NCBI RefSeq assembly: GCF_040719145.1
Contig: NZ_JBFDUZ010000003.1
Span: 186,001-250,000, forward strand
Length of the DNA stretch: 64,000 nucleotides
Direction: 5' to 3'
From: Paenibacillus sp. JQZ6Y-1
Lineage (GTDB): Bacteria; Bacillota; Bacilli; Paenibacillales; Paenibacillaceae
The notes beneath the pieces were generated by a model. The model saw nothing but the letters and a program-made list of their open reading frames with translations. It had not been told where the DNA came from and made no database searches. Every line of letters starts with the position of its first letter. Position 1 is the stretch's first letter. This document shows, piece by piece, positions 9,778-19,746 of the stretch. Made by a program: the position numbers and the translations under genes.

Positions 9778-11349
9778 TTAGCTTCCGTTTTTGCCGGATT
9801 GCATTTGTTCGGCTAGGCGCATAACTTCGGCGAGTTCCTCTTCGGAAATGCCGGATGGTTGGCCTTTGGTATTTTCGACGATTGGGATTTCCGGTTTGGG
9901 ACGGGCGTTGCGGTTGTAGGTGCGACCGGGTGCGCGTTTGCCACCGGCAGCAGCTGCACGTCCGCGTGCAGGATCACTAAGCTGAACGTCGAGCTTTTGC
10001 TGTTCGCGTACGTAGCGGACGGCTTTTTCGTATGTGTCGACCTGCTGGTTGAGCATATTGGTCACGATCCAGTCGACGAATTTGCTGCTTAGGCGCTCGC
10101 CGGGCTGCGACATTTTGATTGCCAGCAGATAGTGAATGAGTACATTCATCACTTCTTCAGGCAGTTTGTAATTAATATCGATATGTTCAAATATATCGTG
10201 AATGCTGTTCGGTACACTGCCGGGATAGAACATTTCCAGCACTCTTGTGTACGGATGATTGCGTAGCATCATATTGTACTGGTGGATATCGCATTTGCCA
10301 GTAAACTGGCGCGGTACCTCCAGATAGTATTCCATCTCTACCGCGTACTCGACTGGCAACTCCTGTGTCTGCTCTGGCTTTTCGGCGGTCTCGGCAGCCT
10401 GCTCGGCTTCCTGCTGTTTGCGCAGCGAAACGACCTTCGCTTCATAAATCTGTCGTTCCTCGGTACGCTTTTTGCCTTGTCGAAATTGCAGATTGGCGCG
10501 GCGCTGGATTTCTTCCTCAGCAAGCTCCCCAGCGGAAGTAAATACCCCATCCTCATCCAACATACGACAGATGTCTTGAATATCCAGCTTGAATTTGTAG
10601 GCGATATAGCTCAGTACATTCATCTGCTCCGGTTGGAAACGTAATTGCTCCACCTGCGCTCGATTGCGGGAGCCACGCGGGAAGTAACGGATAATATCCG
10701 CATAGTTGATCAGATCTTCCTCGCTTACTTTATGCTGACGACTGCGCGGCTGTGCGGTCACTTCAGTCAGTGCCTGCTCCAGCTCGTAGTCGATCACATG
10801 CGTATTCAATTCGAAAATATCGTAAAACGGCTGCGAGATATTTTCCCGCTGCAATGATGGATGCTCCCATCCTTCCGGCTGTGGTGCAAAAAACTGTTCC
10901 CGCAGCGACAGCACAGCAAATTTGCCGATTTTGTCCCGCAGCAGCAAGGTCAGATGCTGGGTTCGGAAGAACTCGCCCGGTGATAGCGGCGGTTGAAGCT
11001 CGTATTCATATATATAATCATCCTGCTCTGGAAAATACACACGGCTCGTTTGCAACAGACCGACCGCTTCTAGTAGCGAAGCCTGCTCCATCAGCTGCTT
11101 GCGTCCCCGCTCTCCTGGCTCCAAGCCAAGCGTCAGAAACAGTCCGCGCTGCTGCTCAGCTGCGGAATATCCGACTCGACGAGCATCGACCTGCTCACAC
11201 AGCAACCGATACAAACTGATGGCAAAAGCGCCAGTCAGCGGCTGGTACACCAGATTCAGCATCCGTTCGTCCAGACTGCTCAAGCCGAATTCCCGGTATA
11301 CGCAGTAACGATGATTTTCAGTAAAATGTAGTAAATTCTTGATGCGCAT
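9778..11349 (-). CDS. dnaB: replication initiation and membrane attachment protein DnaB
   Basis: A 523-residue Gram-positive DnaB (not the helicase), which with DnaD and DnaI loads the replicative helicase at oriC and restart sites. The N-terminal winged-helix region (residues 1-120) and the two DnaD/DnaB domains, with YKLPEEVMNVLIHYLL near residue 395, are recognisable. A charged Glu/Gln-rich linker lies around 290-340 and a basic tail near 460-490. Neighbouring dnaI confirms the call. The family's usual upstream neighbour nrdR is absent; a plus-strand hemQ lies beyond the intergenic gap. Confidence 0.93.
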   Translation of the reverse strand: MRIKNLLHFTENHRYCVYREFGLSSLDERMLNLVYQPLTGAFAISLYRLLCEQVDARRVGYSAAEQQRGLFLTLGLEPGERGRKQLMEQASLLEAVGLLQTSRVYFPEQDDYIYEYELQPPLSPGEFFRTQHLTLLLRDKIGKFAVLSLREQFFAPQPEGWEHPSLQRENISQPFYDIFELNTHVIDYELEQALTEVTAQPRSRQHKVSEEDLINYADIIRYFPRGSRNRAQVEQLRFQPEQMNVLSYIAYKFKLDIQDICRMLDEDGVFTSAGELAEEEIQRRANLQFRQGKKRTEERQIYEAKVVSLRKQQEAEQAAETAEKPEQTQELPVEYAVEMEYYLEVPRQFTGKCDIHQYNMMLRNHPYTRVLEMFYPGSVPNSIHDIFEHIDINYKLPEEVMNVLIHYLLAIKMSQPGERLSSKFVDWIVTNMLNQQVDTYEKAVRYVREQQKLDVQLSDPARGRAAAAGGKRAPGRTYNRNARPKPEIPIVENTKGQPSGISEEELAEVMRLAEQMQSGKNGS

Positions 11350-11632
11350 AGTCCGCCCCCCTTCTATTTGCGCTTCATAATGCGGAATTTCATTCTACCA
11401 CAAAACCAATCGCGCAGGCGGCAAAAAGAAGTTCAAATTCGCGACAAAATCATCGTCGCTCGGGCTGAATATCCATCGTTTGCCGACATACGCCAGATCG
11501 CCTGTTTTTTTGTGTTGATCCGGTATTTGCGTTTCCTTACAATCACCGCGACGTTAAGCTGAACAGCATATTCTCATCTACAACGTTTCTTTTGTAGACA
11601 ATGAAACAAGCATGAACAGACTGTGAAGTCAA
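11350..11632. other. divergent intergenic region, dnaB / hemQ
   Basis: About 280 bases holding the dnaB promoter (minus strand) and the region upstream of the hemQ promoter. No gene or strong repeat was seen. Confidence 0.45.
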
Positions 11633-11661
11633 TTGCCCTGTCCATGTGCTTGCGGTACAAT
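11633..11661 (+). promoter_or_regulatory. sigma-A promoter of hemQ
   Basis: TTGCCC (11633-11638) and TACAAT (11656-11661) are 17 bases apart. The predicted transcript begins near 11668, giving a leader of about 110 bases before the hemQ ATG. Confidence 0.65.
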
Positions 11662-11780
11662 GGAGTGGTTAGATTTTGCATGCTTCGTCTGTCTCTCTGC
11701 TTGCCTTTTACCTAAGTCGTAGTAGACAGGCGATCCGAAATAAATGTATTTTATCAACCATTACAGGAGTGAATTATCAT

Positions 11781-12530
11781 ATGAATGAAGCTGTAGCTAC
11801 ATTGGAAGGCTGGTATGCCTTGCATGATTTCCGTACCATCGACTGGACAGCATGGAAAGCGACAGATGACGAAGAGCGCGCTGGCGCGTTGGAAGACCTG
11901 AATGTGCTGCTGGATCAGTGGAATAGCATTAGTGAAGCAGGCACCGGTAGCACTGCGACCTATAGCATTGTCGGTCAAAAAGCGGACTTTGTCTTTATGC
12001 ACCTGCGCGAGACGCTGGAAGAGCTGAATGAGATCGAAACGGAATTTAACAAAACAGCCTTCGCCAAGTTTACGCAAAAAGCATATTCCTACGTGAGCGT
12101 GGTCGAATTGAGCAGCTATATGGCTGGCAATAGCGACGAAGATCCGATGCAGAATCCGCACGTCGTTGCCCGTCTGAAACCGGCACTACCCGGCTCACGC
12201 TATATTTGCTTCTATCCGATGAACAAAACGCGCAATCTGGGCGACAACTGGTACATGCTTCCAATGGAAGAACGCCGTGAGATGATTCGTAGCCATGGTC
12301 TGATCGGACGCAGTTACGCTGGCAAAGTAAAACAAATCATTACCGGCTCGGTCGGTTTGGATGACTGGGAATGGGGCGTTACCTTGTTCTCCGACGATGC
12401 TCTGCAATTCAAAAAGCTGGTCTACGAAATGCGCTTTGATGAAGCCAGCGCACGCTTTGGCGAATTTGGCGCCTTTTATGTTGGTAGCCTGCTGAATAGT
12501 CAGAAATTCGACGACATGCTCAAGCTGTAA
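11781..12530 (+). CDS. hemQ: coproheme decarboxylase HemQ (chlorite dismutase family)
   Basis: HemQ performs the last step of the coproporphyrin-dependent heme pathway of Gram-positives, oxidative decarboxylation of coproheme to heme b. The 249-residue length fits. FYPMNK carries the catalytic Tyr, Met and Lys known as Tyr147/Met149/Lys151 in Listeria Hem[16 protein letters not shown] carries the proximal His, with the conserved Gln 13 residues later, exactly as in Listeria (His174/Gln187). [10 protein letters not shown] is the family signature. I chose the ATG at 11781 because CAGGAG precedes it; upstream in-frame sequence is low quality. It stands alone between a promoter and the terminator at 12557. 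Confidence 0.96.
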   Translation: MNEAVATLEGWYALHDFRTIDWTAWKATDDEERAGALEDLNVLLDQWNSISEAGTGSTATYSIVGQKADFVFMHLRETLEELNEIETEFNKTAFAKFTQKAYSYVSVVELSSYMAGNSDEDPMQNPHVVARLKPALPGSRYICFYPMNKTRNLGDNWYMLPMEERREMIRSHGLIGRSYAGKVKQIITGSVGLDDWEWGVTLFSDDALQFKKLVYEMRFDEASARFGEFGAFYVGSLLNSQKFDDMLKL

Positions 12531-12556
12531 TCCTTACTTCTGTATAGCAATTTCGA

Positions 12557-12605
12557 TGCCTTATCGTTCCTTTCCATCGACGGAAAAACGATAAGGCATT
12601 TTTTG
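12557..12605 (+). terminator. hemQ terminator
   Basis: TGCCTTATCGTT pairs with AACGATAAGGCA and is followed by six T residues. Confidence 0.9.
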
Positions 12606-12859
12606 TAGTGTATATTATTGTAATATTACATAATCATGCAAAATAGTAAGCGATACTACCTATCATTCTCGTTTATATCCTATGATTTACTATATTTTTA
12701 CAAAATAGGAGACTGAAACATTGATTTTATAGAAATTTTTGTCGAAAAAGGTAATCTTTCAGAGAGCAGCAGACGATATAAACAACAAGCTGATTTACAT
12801 CGACTTTCTCAGACAGAACGTCAGCAAAACTAGATGACCGTGAAAAGAGGGGAACGCTT
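12606..12859 (+). other. leader of the chemoreceptor gene
   Basis: About 250 AT-rich bases with several TATA-like stretches and GAGAGGGG... shortly before the ATG at 12860. No further structure was identified. Confidence 0.4.
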
Positions 12860-14941
12860 ATGTCATTGAAATTCAAATTGATTTTGCTTGTCGTATCTGC
12901 CGTCGTGCTGATCGCTGTACCTGTGGGGGGAATTGCGTTATATGCGATCAAGGGCGAAGCTACAGAGTCCGTTCACAATGAATTACAAAACACTGTTCAA
13001 AGCGCCGTCAGTCAAACCCAAGGATGGGTTAATACCAATCGAAAAATATTAGAAACGATGGGTAGCTACATTCAAGATAATATTCCACTCGATCAAGTTA
13101 CTGTCAAACAATTATCCGTTTACAAAAATGAATATAATAACGGTAATATCTCCGATATGTATCTCGGTCTGAGCAATAATAAGCTTGTAGATGGAAGCGG
13201 CTGGGTACCAGAAGCTGGTTACGACCTTCGCACACGTCCTTGGTATATCAACGGCAAAGCTGCTGGTAAGCTTGCAGTTAATGATCCATATCTCGATATG
13301 AGCAGTAACAAATACTCCGTACCCATGACTATGCCAATGAAAGATGCCAATGGCGACTTTGCCGGTATTCTGGCTGCCGATATGTACCTCTCCACCATTA
13401 CCGACTATATCAACTCTATCAAAACACCGGGTGGCTTCAGCTTCCTGCTCGATGGCAAAGGGACCGTATTGTCCTACCCAAATGCAGATTTTGTCAACAA
13501 ACCGTTGTCTGAACAAGCAGACTATAAATCCATCGCTGCCACACTGTTAGCAAGCGATGCTGGCAATGTGACATACAGCTATAATGGTGATCCACAGCTG
13601 ATGTACTTCCAAAAGCTACCTGACACTGGCTGGGTCATTGCGACTTCCATTTCCGAAAAATACGCGTTTGCTGAATATGTAAAATTACGCAATAATATCG
13701 CGCTTGTGCTGATTGCACTTACTATCATCCTCGTCGCACTTGCTGTGATTAGTGCAACTCGCATCGTAAAACCACTCATCAAACTCAAAGAAAATGCACA
13801 AAAAATGGCGGAAGGCGATCTGACCAGACAGGTTACCGTCAAAGGCAAAGACGAAATCGCCCAGCTCGGCACCGCATTCAATACGATGTCTACCTCCCTG
13901 CGCGGCTTGATCCGTACCGTTTCTGGTTCGGCAGACAGCGTGAACGACGCTTCCCAGCAAATGCACCGCAATGCTGCCAATTCCGGGGATATTGCGCAAC
14001 AAATCTCTACCGTTATCGAAGAAATTGCCCGTGGCGCCAATGAACAAGCAGAATCAATCCAAAGCGGTGCAGAAATGGTTGGCGATATGACATCCTCGTT
14101 GGATAAAGTATCGGGTCATGCCGAACAAGCTGCCAGCATGATCGGCAGTGTCAACGAAGCTATGACACGCGGTACAGATGCCATTGCCCGTCAGTCCTCC
14201 TTGTCGCAAGCGAGTCAAGAAGCGACGGGACGCGTCGAATCGTCCAATACGCTATTGCTGCACAAGCTGGATGAGATCGCCAAAATCACACAAGTTATCC
14301 GTGAAATCAGCAGCCAAACAAATCTGCTGTCGCTGAATGCTTCTATTGAAGCAGCACGTGCTGGTGAACATGGACGCGGCTTTGCTGTCGTTGCTAGCGA
14401 AGTGCAAAAGCTAGCTGAACAAGCTGCTGGTTCCGCCGAAGACATCAATCGTCTGCTGGGCGAGCTGCAAGAAGCAGGCAAACAAAGTACCGAGGTGCTG
14501 GGTATTTTCCGCGACACCAATACACAGCAGCTTGGCTCGATGAACGAAACCAAAGCTTCCTTTGACGAAATTCGCGAATCGGTAGACGGCATTATCTCTC
14601 GCATCACGCTCGTGTTGTCCGGTGTGAACGATGTACAGTCCGGCGCCGCTCGCGTCTCCGATGTAATTACAGGTCTCGCCGCTGTTGCCGAAGAAAGTGC
14701 AGCTGCAACCGAAGAAGCAGCTTCGTCCACATTGGAGCAAACACAATCCATTTCTAGCATCTCTACATCGTCCCGCAATCTGACCGAAAGCGCCGACCTG
14801 CTGCTGCAAGAGATTGGACAATTCAAAGTGGAAAGCACAGACGATGCGACTCCAGCATCAAATGCTGCACCTTCCGACAAAACAGAAAGCAACGAGACAC
14901 CTAAAGGTAAAAAAGACGGCTTCTTCCGCCGCTCGGCTTAA
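12860..14941 (+). CDS. methyl-accepting chemotaxis protein (dCache-HAMP-MCP)
   Basis: A 693-residue transmembrane chemoreceptor. TM1 is at about 7-29. The extracellular dCache_1 sensor spans about 35-270, with the ligand-region motif DLRTRPWY and NDPYLDM. TM2 is near 280-300, followed by HAMP ([19 protein letters not shown]) and the cytoplasmic signalling helix bundle, whose hairpin tip [20 protein letters not shown] is the MCP signature. It would feed CheW/CheA. The ligand cannot be named from sequence. The tail is short and basic (FFRRSA). It has its own terminator at 14972, and no che genes are nearby. Confidence 0.95.
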   Translation: MSLKFKLILLVVSAVVLIAVPVGGIALYAIKGEATESVHNELQNTVQSAVSQTQGWVNTNRKILETMGSYIQDNIPLDQVTVKQLSVYKNEYNNGNISDMYLGLSNNKLVDGSGWVPEAGYDLRTRPWYINGKAAGKLAVNDPYLDMSSNKYSVPMTMPMKDANGDFAGILAADMYLSTITDYINSIKTPGGFSFLLDGKGTVLSYPNADFVNKPLSEQADYKSIAATLLASDAGNVTYSYNGDPQLMYFQKLPDTGWVIATSISEKYAFAEYVKLRNNIALVLIALTIILVALAVISATRIVKPLIKLKENAQKMAEGDLTRQVTVKGKDEIAQLGTAFNTMSTSLRGLIRTVSGSADSVNDASQQMHRNAANSGDIAQQISTVIEEIARGANEQAESIQSGAEMVGDMTSSLDKVSGHAEQAASMIGSVNEAMTRGTDAIARQSSLSQASQEATGRVESSNTLLLHKLDEIAKITQVIREISSQTNLLSLNASIEAARAGEHGRGFAVVASEVQKLAEQAAGSAEDINRLLGELQEAGKQSTEVLGIFRDTNTQQLGSMNETKASFDEIRESVDGIISRITLVLSGVNDVQSGAARVSDVITGLAAVAEESAAATEEAASSTLEQTQSISSISTSSRNLTESADLLLQEIGQFKVESTDDATPASNAAPSDKTESNETPKGKKDGFFRRSA

Positions 14942-14971
14942 CGCTAAGCCATAATTATCATATAGAACAGC

Positions 14972-15010
14972 AAAAAGCAGGTTTTCCGATAATGGAAAAC
15001 CTGCTTTTTT
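14972..15010 (+). terminator. chemoreceptor gene terminator
   Basis: AAAAGCAGGTTTTCC and GGAAAACCTGCTTTTTT form a near-perfect stem with a 5-7 base loop and a T-run. Confidence 0.93.
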
Positions 15011-15101
15011 GTATCATCCGCTATATTCATTTCAGATGGAGCTTTGCTGGTATCAACAATTACTTGAAGCAAGCTATTGTTGATTGCGTCGTGCACGATA
15101 T

Positions 15102-15356
15102 TCAGTCAGCATCTAGGGCAGAGCCGTCCTGTCGGGAAGCCAGATAATCCTGTTCCTCCCGATCACGGGTACGGCTTTTGTCCTTGAGCCGTTCGATGGC
15201 TGGCAGAATGAGAATATCCACTTCCTGCTGGATGATATAAGCAAGATCATACTTGCTCTGATCCTCCAGAAAGCCGCCGACTTCCATTAAACCGTTATAT
15301 CGGTCCAACTCCTCGCGTGTGAGTAGACCGCGCACCTGAACGCTGCAATGTCGCAT
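15102..15356 (-). CDS. small acidic protein coupled to ndh, function unknown
   Basis: An 84-residue protein I do not recognise. It has no signal peptide or membrane segment. The middle reads LEDQSKYDLAYIIQQE and appears helical; the end is charged (DREEQDYLASRQ). Its ATG begins one base after the ndh stop (TAA-G-ATG), which implies translational coupling. A likely ribosome site AAGGTAA lies inside the end of ndh. It may be an accessory of NADH dehydrogenase, but this is inference from position only. Confidence 0.75.
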   Translation of the reverse strand: MRHCSVQVRGLLTREELDRYNGLMEVGGFLEDQSKYDLAYIIQQEVDILILPAIERLKDKSRTRDREEQDYLASRQDGSALDAD

Positions 15357-15357
15357 C

Positions 15358-16551
15358 TTAGAAGAATTTACCTTTTTTCAGTGCCAGCGATACGCCGCCG
15401 ATGATGAACAGCCAGCGAATATCGATTACTTTTTTCAGTTGTGCAGCTACGAAGCCTTTCAGCTTGCGGTCGCCTACGATACCTACTGCTTCGCCTTTAC
15501 CCAGGGAAGCTACAGTACCTTTGTTGTGGAAGACGAATTTCTTCGGCTGTTGACCACGGATCGAAGCTACGATATTTTGTGCAACTACTGGACCTTGTTG
15601 CATAGCGATTTGTGCAGTTGGAGGGTACGGACGACCTTCTGGGTTGAACATCAAGGCGCTGTCGCCGATGATGTAGATGTCGTCATGACCTGGTGCATGC
15701 AGGTACTCGTCGATTTTGACGCGACCACGCATGTTCTCAAAGCCAGCTTCTTCTACGATACGGTTACCACGGATACCACCTGTCCATACAACAGTGTTGG
15801 CAGGGATTTTTTCCAGATCGTCGCCAACGACTACGCCGTCAGGCTGACATTCTTTGATCGCAATACCGATTTTGAAAGTAACGCCTTTGTTTTTCAGAAC
15901 GTTCATTGCATACTCAACCAGCTCTGGATCGAAGCCTGGCAGTGCAGTTGGAGCTGCTTCCACGTTGTAGATTTTAACGAGGGAACGATCAATACCGTGC
16001 TTGCGGCACAGTTCAGGGACACGATCAGCAAGCTCGGCTACGAACTCGATACCTGTGAAGCCGGCACCGCCGACAACAAAGCTCAGACGCTCTGGTTTTT
16101 GATCTTGTTTGTAAGCTACGAATTGACCTTCGATGTGCTCACGGATTTTACGGATGGAGTTGATGCTGCGAATCATCATCGCATTTTCCATCATGCCCGG
16201 AATACCAAATGTTTCCGGCTCGCCGCCCAGGGAGATAACGAGGTAGTCGTAAGACAGTGTACCGTCTTCCAGAACAACCTTTTTCTCTTGTGGCAGGATT
16301 TGTTTGATGTTGGATTTAACCAGATCAACTTTGAATTCGTCAACCAGTTTGGAGATTGCTACTTGTGCGTTCTCCTCTGCATCGGTACCTGCAGCAGGCA
16401 TATGCAGATGCGTAGTGAAGTAATGATAGTCGTGACGGTTAACCAGTGTCACGTCAGCCTCATTATAGTTCAGTTCTTTTTGAAGACGTTGTGCTGTCAT
16501 CAGACCGCCGTAACCAGCGCCCAGAATGACGATTTTTGGAATGCTACTCAT
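15358..16551 (-). CDS. ndh: type II NADH dehydrogenase (NADH:menaquinone oxidoreductase)
   Basis: A 397-residue NDH-2, a peripheral membrane flavoprotein that passes electrons from NADH to menaquinone without pumping protons. It has two dinucleotide folds: FAD at the N terminus (VILGAGYGGLMTAQ) and NAD near residue 160 (SFVVGGAGFTGIEFVAELA). The C-terminal FAD motif IYIIGDSALMF and the amphipathic tail are present. Length and order match B. subtilis YumB/Ndh. The promoter region upstream contains a Rex-like operator at 16710-16727. The gene is divergent from yumC and followed directly by the coupled small gene. Confidence 0.95.
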   Translation of the reverse strand: MSSIPKIVILGAGYGGLMTAQRLQKELNYNEADVTLVNRHDYHYFTTHLHMPAAGTDAEENAQVAISKLVDEFKVDLVKSNIKQILPQEKKVVLEDGTLSYDYLVISLGGEPETFGIPGMMENAMMIRSINSIRKIREHIEGQFVAYKQDQKPERLSFVVGGAGFTGIEFVAELADRVPELCRKHGIDRSLVKIYNVEAAPTALPGFDPELVEYAMNVLKNKGVTFKIGIAIKECQPDGVVVGDDLEKIPANTVVWTGGIRGNRIVEEAGFENMRGRVKIDEYLHAPGHDDIYIIGDSALMFNPEGRPYPPTAQIAMQQGPVVAQNIVASIRGQQPKKFVFHNKGTVASLGKGEAVGIVGDRKLKGFVAAQLKKVIDIRWLFIIGGVSLALKKGKFF

Positions 16552-16700
16552 GTCAGTTTTCCCCTTCCAGATTTGTTCGATTATAGGTAATTGAAAATAA
16601 TCTACTCATTATTAACCATACTTCCGATACCGGTTTGCAAAAATACCGGAAATCAGCAAAGTATGGGCTGTATTCCGGGTGAACGAGCTTTCCTGCAACG

Positions 16701-16727
16701 ATTGTATAATTGTGAAAATATACACAA
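16701..16727 (-). promoter_or_regulatory. Rex-like operator over a possible ndh promoter
   Basis: TTGTGAAAATATACACAA at 16710-16727 matches the Rex consensus TTGTGAANNNNTTCACAA with one mismatch. On the minus strand it lies next to a possible -10 TACAAT at 16701-16706. Rex is the NADH/NAD+-sensing repressor that controls ndh in B. subtilis, which supports the assignment. About 160 bases separate it from the ndh ATG. Confidence 0.65.
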
Positions 16728-17108
16728 CAGTATGCAGAGATACGCGTTTCAATAAAAGTACTATGTTATATCTCACATAACATTGTAACCTTTATTGCTT
16801 CTTTTTTCAAAAAAATTTTGACTTTTTTCAAAAAAATGTTCGTTTTCTGTCACAAACCAATATCGACACAACTGAAATGATAGCGATTTTCAGACAAAAG
16901 ATCAAGAGTTAAATTGACTTTATCTGCAATTTTCACGTTTTATTCTTTTTCCGTCGTCAAATGGACGTTTATTCGTTTGTTATGCGGTAGAAGCGGCATT
17001 TCTCTACTCCACTCTATCTCGATATTTGTGCCGATCCATACTTCGTATGTAGGAAGTGGTATACCTCTCTATGATCCACCACCTGTAATTAGTACCTTTT
17101 CTTTTCCT
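16728..17108. other. ndh-yumC intergenic region
   Basis: AT-rich and without a gene. It contains a direct repeat of CTTTTTTCAAAAAAAT near 16800 and 16822 and an inverted repeat ATGTTAT...ATAACAT near 16763-16783. Confidence 0.45.
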
Positions 17109-17137
17109 TTGAAAATCGTTCTCACTCGACTTATAAT
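17109..17137 (+). promoter_or_regulatory. sigma-A promoter of yumC with an internal Fur-like box
   Basis: TTGAAA (17109-17114) and TATAAT (17132-17137) are 17 bases apart, a near-consensus promoter. TGAAAATCGTTCTCA at 17110-17124 matches the Fur 7-1-7 consensus TGATAATNATTATCA at 11 of 14 positions and lies over the -35 and spacer. Confidence 0.7.
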
Positions 17138-17265
17138 GAATAGACTGGTGTTGACCGGATGAATCGCTGTTAGTTCGTCATCCGCAATCCTATATATACA
17201 GAACATTATTGCATTATGCGCTGCTTACAAGCCGCAATCATTTAACCCTTATGGAGGTGTACACG

Positions 17266-18264
17266 GTGACATCTACAACCACCGGAGAACGTACTGATAT
17301 TATTATTATTGGCGGAGGTCCTGCGGGCATGTTTGCCGCATTTTATGGCGGTATGCGTCAGGCATCCGTGAAATTGATCGAAAGTATGCCACAATTGGGC
17401 GGACAGCTGGCTGCCCTTTATCCTGAAAAATACATTTATGATGTCGCCGGTTTCCCGAAAGTGACAGCGCAAGAGCTGGTTAACAACCTGCAACAGCAGA
17501 TGAACCTGTTCGACGCTGATATCCGACTGGAGGAAAAAGTAATCAGCGTGGAGAAAAAAGGGGATCGTCACTTTGTCGTGACTACCGATAAAGGCACCCA
17601 CGAGAGCAAAGCAGTGATCATTACTGCTGGCGTTGGCGCATTCGAACCACGTCGTCTGGAGCTGGAAGGCGCGGACAAATTTGAAAAGCAAAATCTGCAC
17701 TACTTTATCAGCGATCTGAGCCGTTTCGCTGGACGTAAAGTGCTGATCAGCGGCGGCGGCGATTCCGCAGTCGACTGGGCACTGATGCTGGAGCCTATCG
17801 CAGCCGAAGTCACACTGATTCACCGCCGCGACAAGTTCCGCGCTCATGAGCACAGTGTAGAGAATCTGATGGCTTCGGGTGTGAAAGTAATCACGCCAAC
17901 GGAAATCATCGAGCTGCATGGCGAAGAACAAATTGAGCGCGTTACCCTTTCTCATGTAAAAACGAAAGAAACGCAAGAAATCGAAGTGGACGATGTGATC
18001 GTTAACTTTGGATTCCTCTCCTCCCTCGGTCCAATCGCGGAATGGGGAATCGAGATCGATAAAAACTCCATCGTCGTTGACTCCCGTATGGAAACCAACG
18101 TTGAAGGTATCTTCGCTGCTGGCGACATTACGACATATCCGGGCAAATTGAAGCTGATTGCTGTCGGCTTTGGCGAAGCACCAACGGCGATCAACAATGC
18201 AAAAGTATATGTTGATCCTGATGCGAAGCTGTCTCCGGGACATAGCAGTAACTTGAAGCTGTAA
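17266..18264 (+). CDS. yumC: ferredoxin/flavodoxin--NADP+ reductase, YumC type
   Basis: A 332-residue thioredoxin-reductase-like FAD enzyme that moves electrons between NADPH and ferredoxin or flavodoxin. The FAD fold is [16 protein letters not shown], the NADPH fold [17 protein letters not shown], and the closing FAD motif [14 protein letters not shown]. The CxxC of thioredoxin reductases is absent, as expected for this class. I chose the GTG at 17266 because GGAGGTG (17253-17259) sits at ideal spacing. The length then equals B. subtilis YumC (332). Confidence 0.95.
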   Translation: MTSTTTGERTDIIIIGGGPAGMFAAFYGGMRQASVKLIESMPQLGGQLAALYPEKYIYDVAGFPKVTAQELVNNLQQQMNLFDADIRLEEKVISVEKKGDRHFVVTTDKGTHESKAVIITAGVGAFEPRRLELEGADKFEKQNLHYFISDLSRFAGRKVLISGGGDSAVDWALMLEPIAAEVTLIHRRDKFRAHEHSVENLMASGVKVITPTEIIELHGEEQIERVTLSHVKTKETQEIEVDDVIVNFGFLSSLGPIAEWGIEIDKNSIVVDSRMETNVEGIFAAGDITTYPGKLKLIAVGFGEAPTAINNAKVYVDPDAKLSPGHSSNLKL

Positions 18265-18398
18265 TTTACGCTAGCTGTAAATAGATTTACCTATAAACAA
18301 ATCAATTAGAGTTGTAGTGGCATTCTGATCGCGCAAGGAAATATCATCATTTCAATGAAGCATATTCCTCGATTGTATGCACCTTCTGCCATATGCAC

Positions 18399-18450
18399 AA
18401 AGCGCCTGTTCCGCTGTATCGGTTATGATGCACGGAAAAGGCGCTTTTTT
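18399..18450 (+). terminator. yumC terminator
   Basis: AGCGCCTGTTCCG pairs with CGGAAAAGGCGCT and is followed by TTTTTT. Confidence 0.85.
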
Positions 18451-18679
18451 GCTGTCAATGTTGTTAATTGTTCAACTTTTATAGGGCAAATGCGATGTTT
18501 TTTGTCGTATAGTATAAAGAAGTGAAGCAAACTGCTTTAAATTGGGTTATTTCAAATCAAACGTAATACAATGGCAGCCTTGGGGCTGAATAGATCATTA
18601 TTCGTTTCTGCCTAGTGTTTGCCTATTTATGAGGTCTGCTATGCGGACATATGCTTATATTGTAAAGGAGGTTTACGGC

Positions 18680-18871
18680 TTGAGCATTGGTGTATATCTG
18701 ATTCTTCGCGTGGTGATTTCGCTTGTACTAGCTGTCATCGGCGGTATGATGGTCATTCTTGGACGCAAATTTTTCAAACAGACGAGCAAGGCAGCGGGTA
18801 TCGGCTTTGTTGTCTTCGGTCTGCTCGTTATTTCGCTTGCCGTGCGTGGCGTCATTATGAATTTCGCCTGA
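18680..18871 (+). CDS. small two-helix membrane protein, unknown function
   Basis: A 63-residue protein starting at TTG 18680, 8 bases after AAAGGAGG (18664-18671). The longer frame from 18629 would place the ribosome site inside the gene. It has two hydrophobic segments, about residues 4-25 and 35-58, joined by the basic turn GRKFFKQTSKA. I do not recognise the family. It ends 37 bases before the TraX-like gene, so the two are probably co-transcribed. Confidence 0.75.
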   Translation: MSIGVYLILRVVISLVLAVIGGMMVILGRKFFKQTSKAAGIGFVVFGLLVISLAVRGVIMNFA

Positions 18872-18908
18872 TTGTTAGCGGCTCGAATGAACGTCTTGGA
18901 GGTGCGGC

Positions 18909-19595
18909 ATGCTGCAATGGCTCGCAATGATTACGATGCTGATTGATCATCTAGGATATGCTTTTTTTCCAGATGAGCGTTATTTGAGAGTAATCGGGCG
19001 GCTCGCATTCCCGATTTACTGCTACTTTATTGTGGTCGGCTACAGCTACACCCGCAACAAAGGCACCTATGCCAGTCGGCTGTTAACCATTGCGGTATTG
19101 GCACAGTTTCCGTTTATGTTCGCTTTTAACATTCAAAACCTGAACGTTGTGTTTACGCTGCTGTTCGGTCTGCTGCTTATCATCGCGATAGATCGGATTC
19201 CCAAGCGCTATGTTGCGTTATCCATTCTGCTGGCGCTTGTCGTAGCATGGATCGCTGAAGTGCTGCATACGGATTATGGAGCATATGGTATTCTGCTAAT
19301 TCTCATCTTCCGGTATGCAAAGGGCTACTGGCGGGTGCTTCTGCATCTGGTCATGGATATTCTGTTCGTGCTTGGTCATCTGAACAGCTCAATCCAGGTG
19401 TATAGCATACTTGCCACATTGCTCATTACAATCAGCGAGCAGATGCAGGCCCAGCATACAGCAAAATCGCCTGCTGAACGTCCTTCGTGGCTGGGCTGGT
19501 TACAGCCGCCGCGCTGGTTGTGGCGCGCTTTCTATCCCGCTCATCTGGCGATCATTGCTATCATCGTACAAGGAAGCGCCTACGGTTATCTGTAG
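18909..19595 (+). CDS. TraX-like multi-spanning membrane protein
   Basis: A 228-residue protein with about seven hydrophobic helices. The opening MLQWLAMITMLIDHLGYAFF and the following RYLRVIGRLAFPIYCYF are the signature of the TraX/FimC family. TraX of F plasmids acetylates pilin; the chromosomal relatives in Bacillota are uncharacterised and may be membrane acyltransferases. The central DHxG and RxxFPI segments hold the conserved residues. The terminator hairpin overlaps the end of the gene. Confidence 0.88.
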   Translation: MLQWLAMITMLIDHLGYAFFPDERYLRVIGRLAFPIYCYFIVVGYSYTRNKGTYASRLLTIAVLAQFPFMFAFNIQNLNVVFTLLFGLLLIIAIDRIPKRYVALSILLALVVAWIAEVLHTDYGAYGILLILIFRYAKGYWRVLLHLVMDILFVLGHLNSSIQVYSILATLLITISEQMQAQHTAKSPAERPSWLGWLQPPRWLWRAFYPAHLAIIAIIVQGSAYGYL

Positions 19596-19607
19596 GTGCT
19601 TTTTTTA
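19575..19607 (+). terminator. terminator overlapping the end of the TraX-like gene
   Basis: AGCGCCTAC and GTAGGTGCT pair around GGTTATCT, followed by TTTTTT. The stem includes the stop codon. Confidence 0.85.
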
Positions 19608-19746
19608 CCGATACCATGAAGATTTTCCGATTTTTTCTGTTTTTATATAAAAAGCTATCGCCAGATGAACGGGCATGGAGTATAATCTTTACCGGAACAA
19701 TTCCGCCGTCATCCAGGCGGTTTTAAATATAGGAAGGGGCTCCTCC

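Noticed and set aside
15439-16590. Long frame opposite ndh
   Set aside because: Shadow of ndh; composition is high in Cys, Phe and His and no motif is present.
17242-18243. Long frame opposite yumC
   Set aside because: Shadow of yumC without a start signal.
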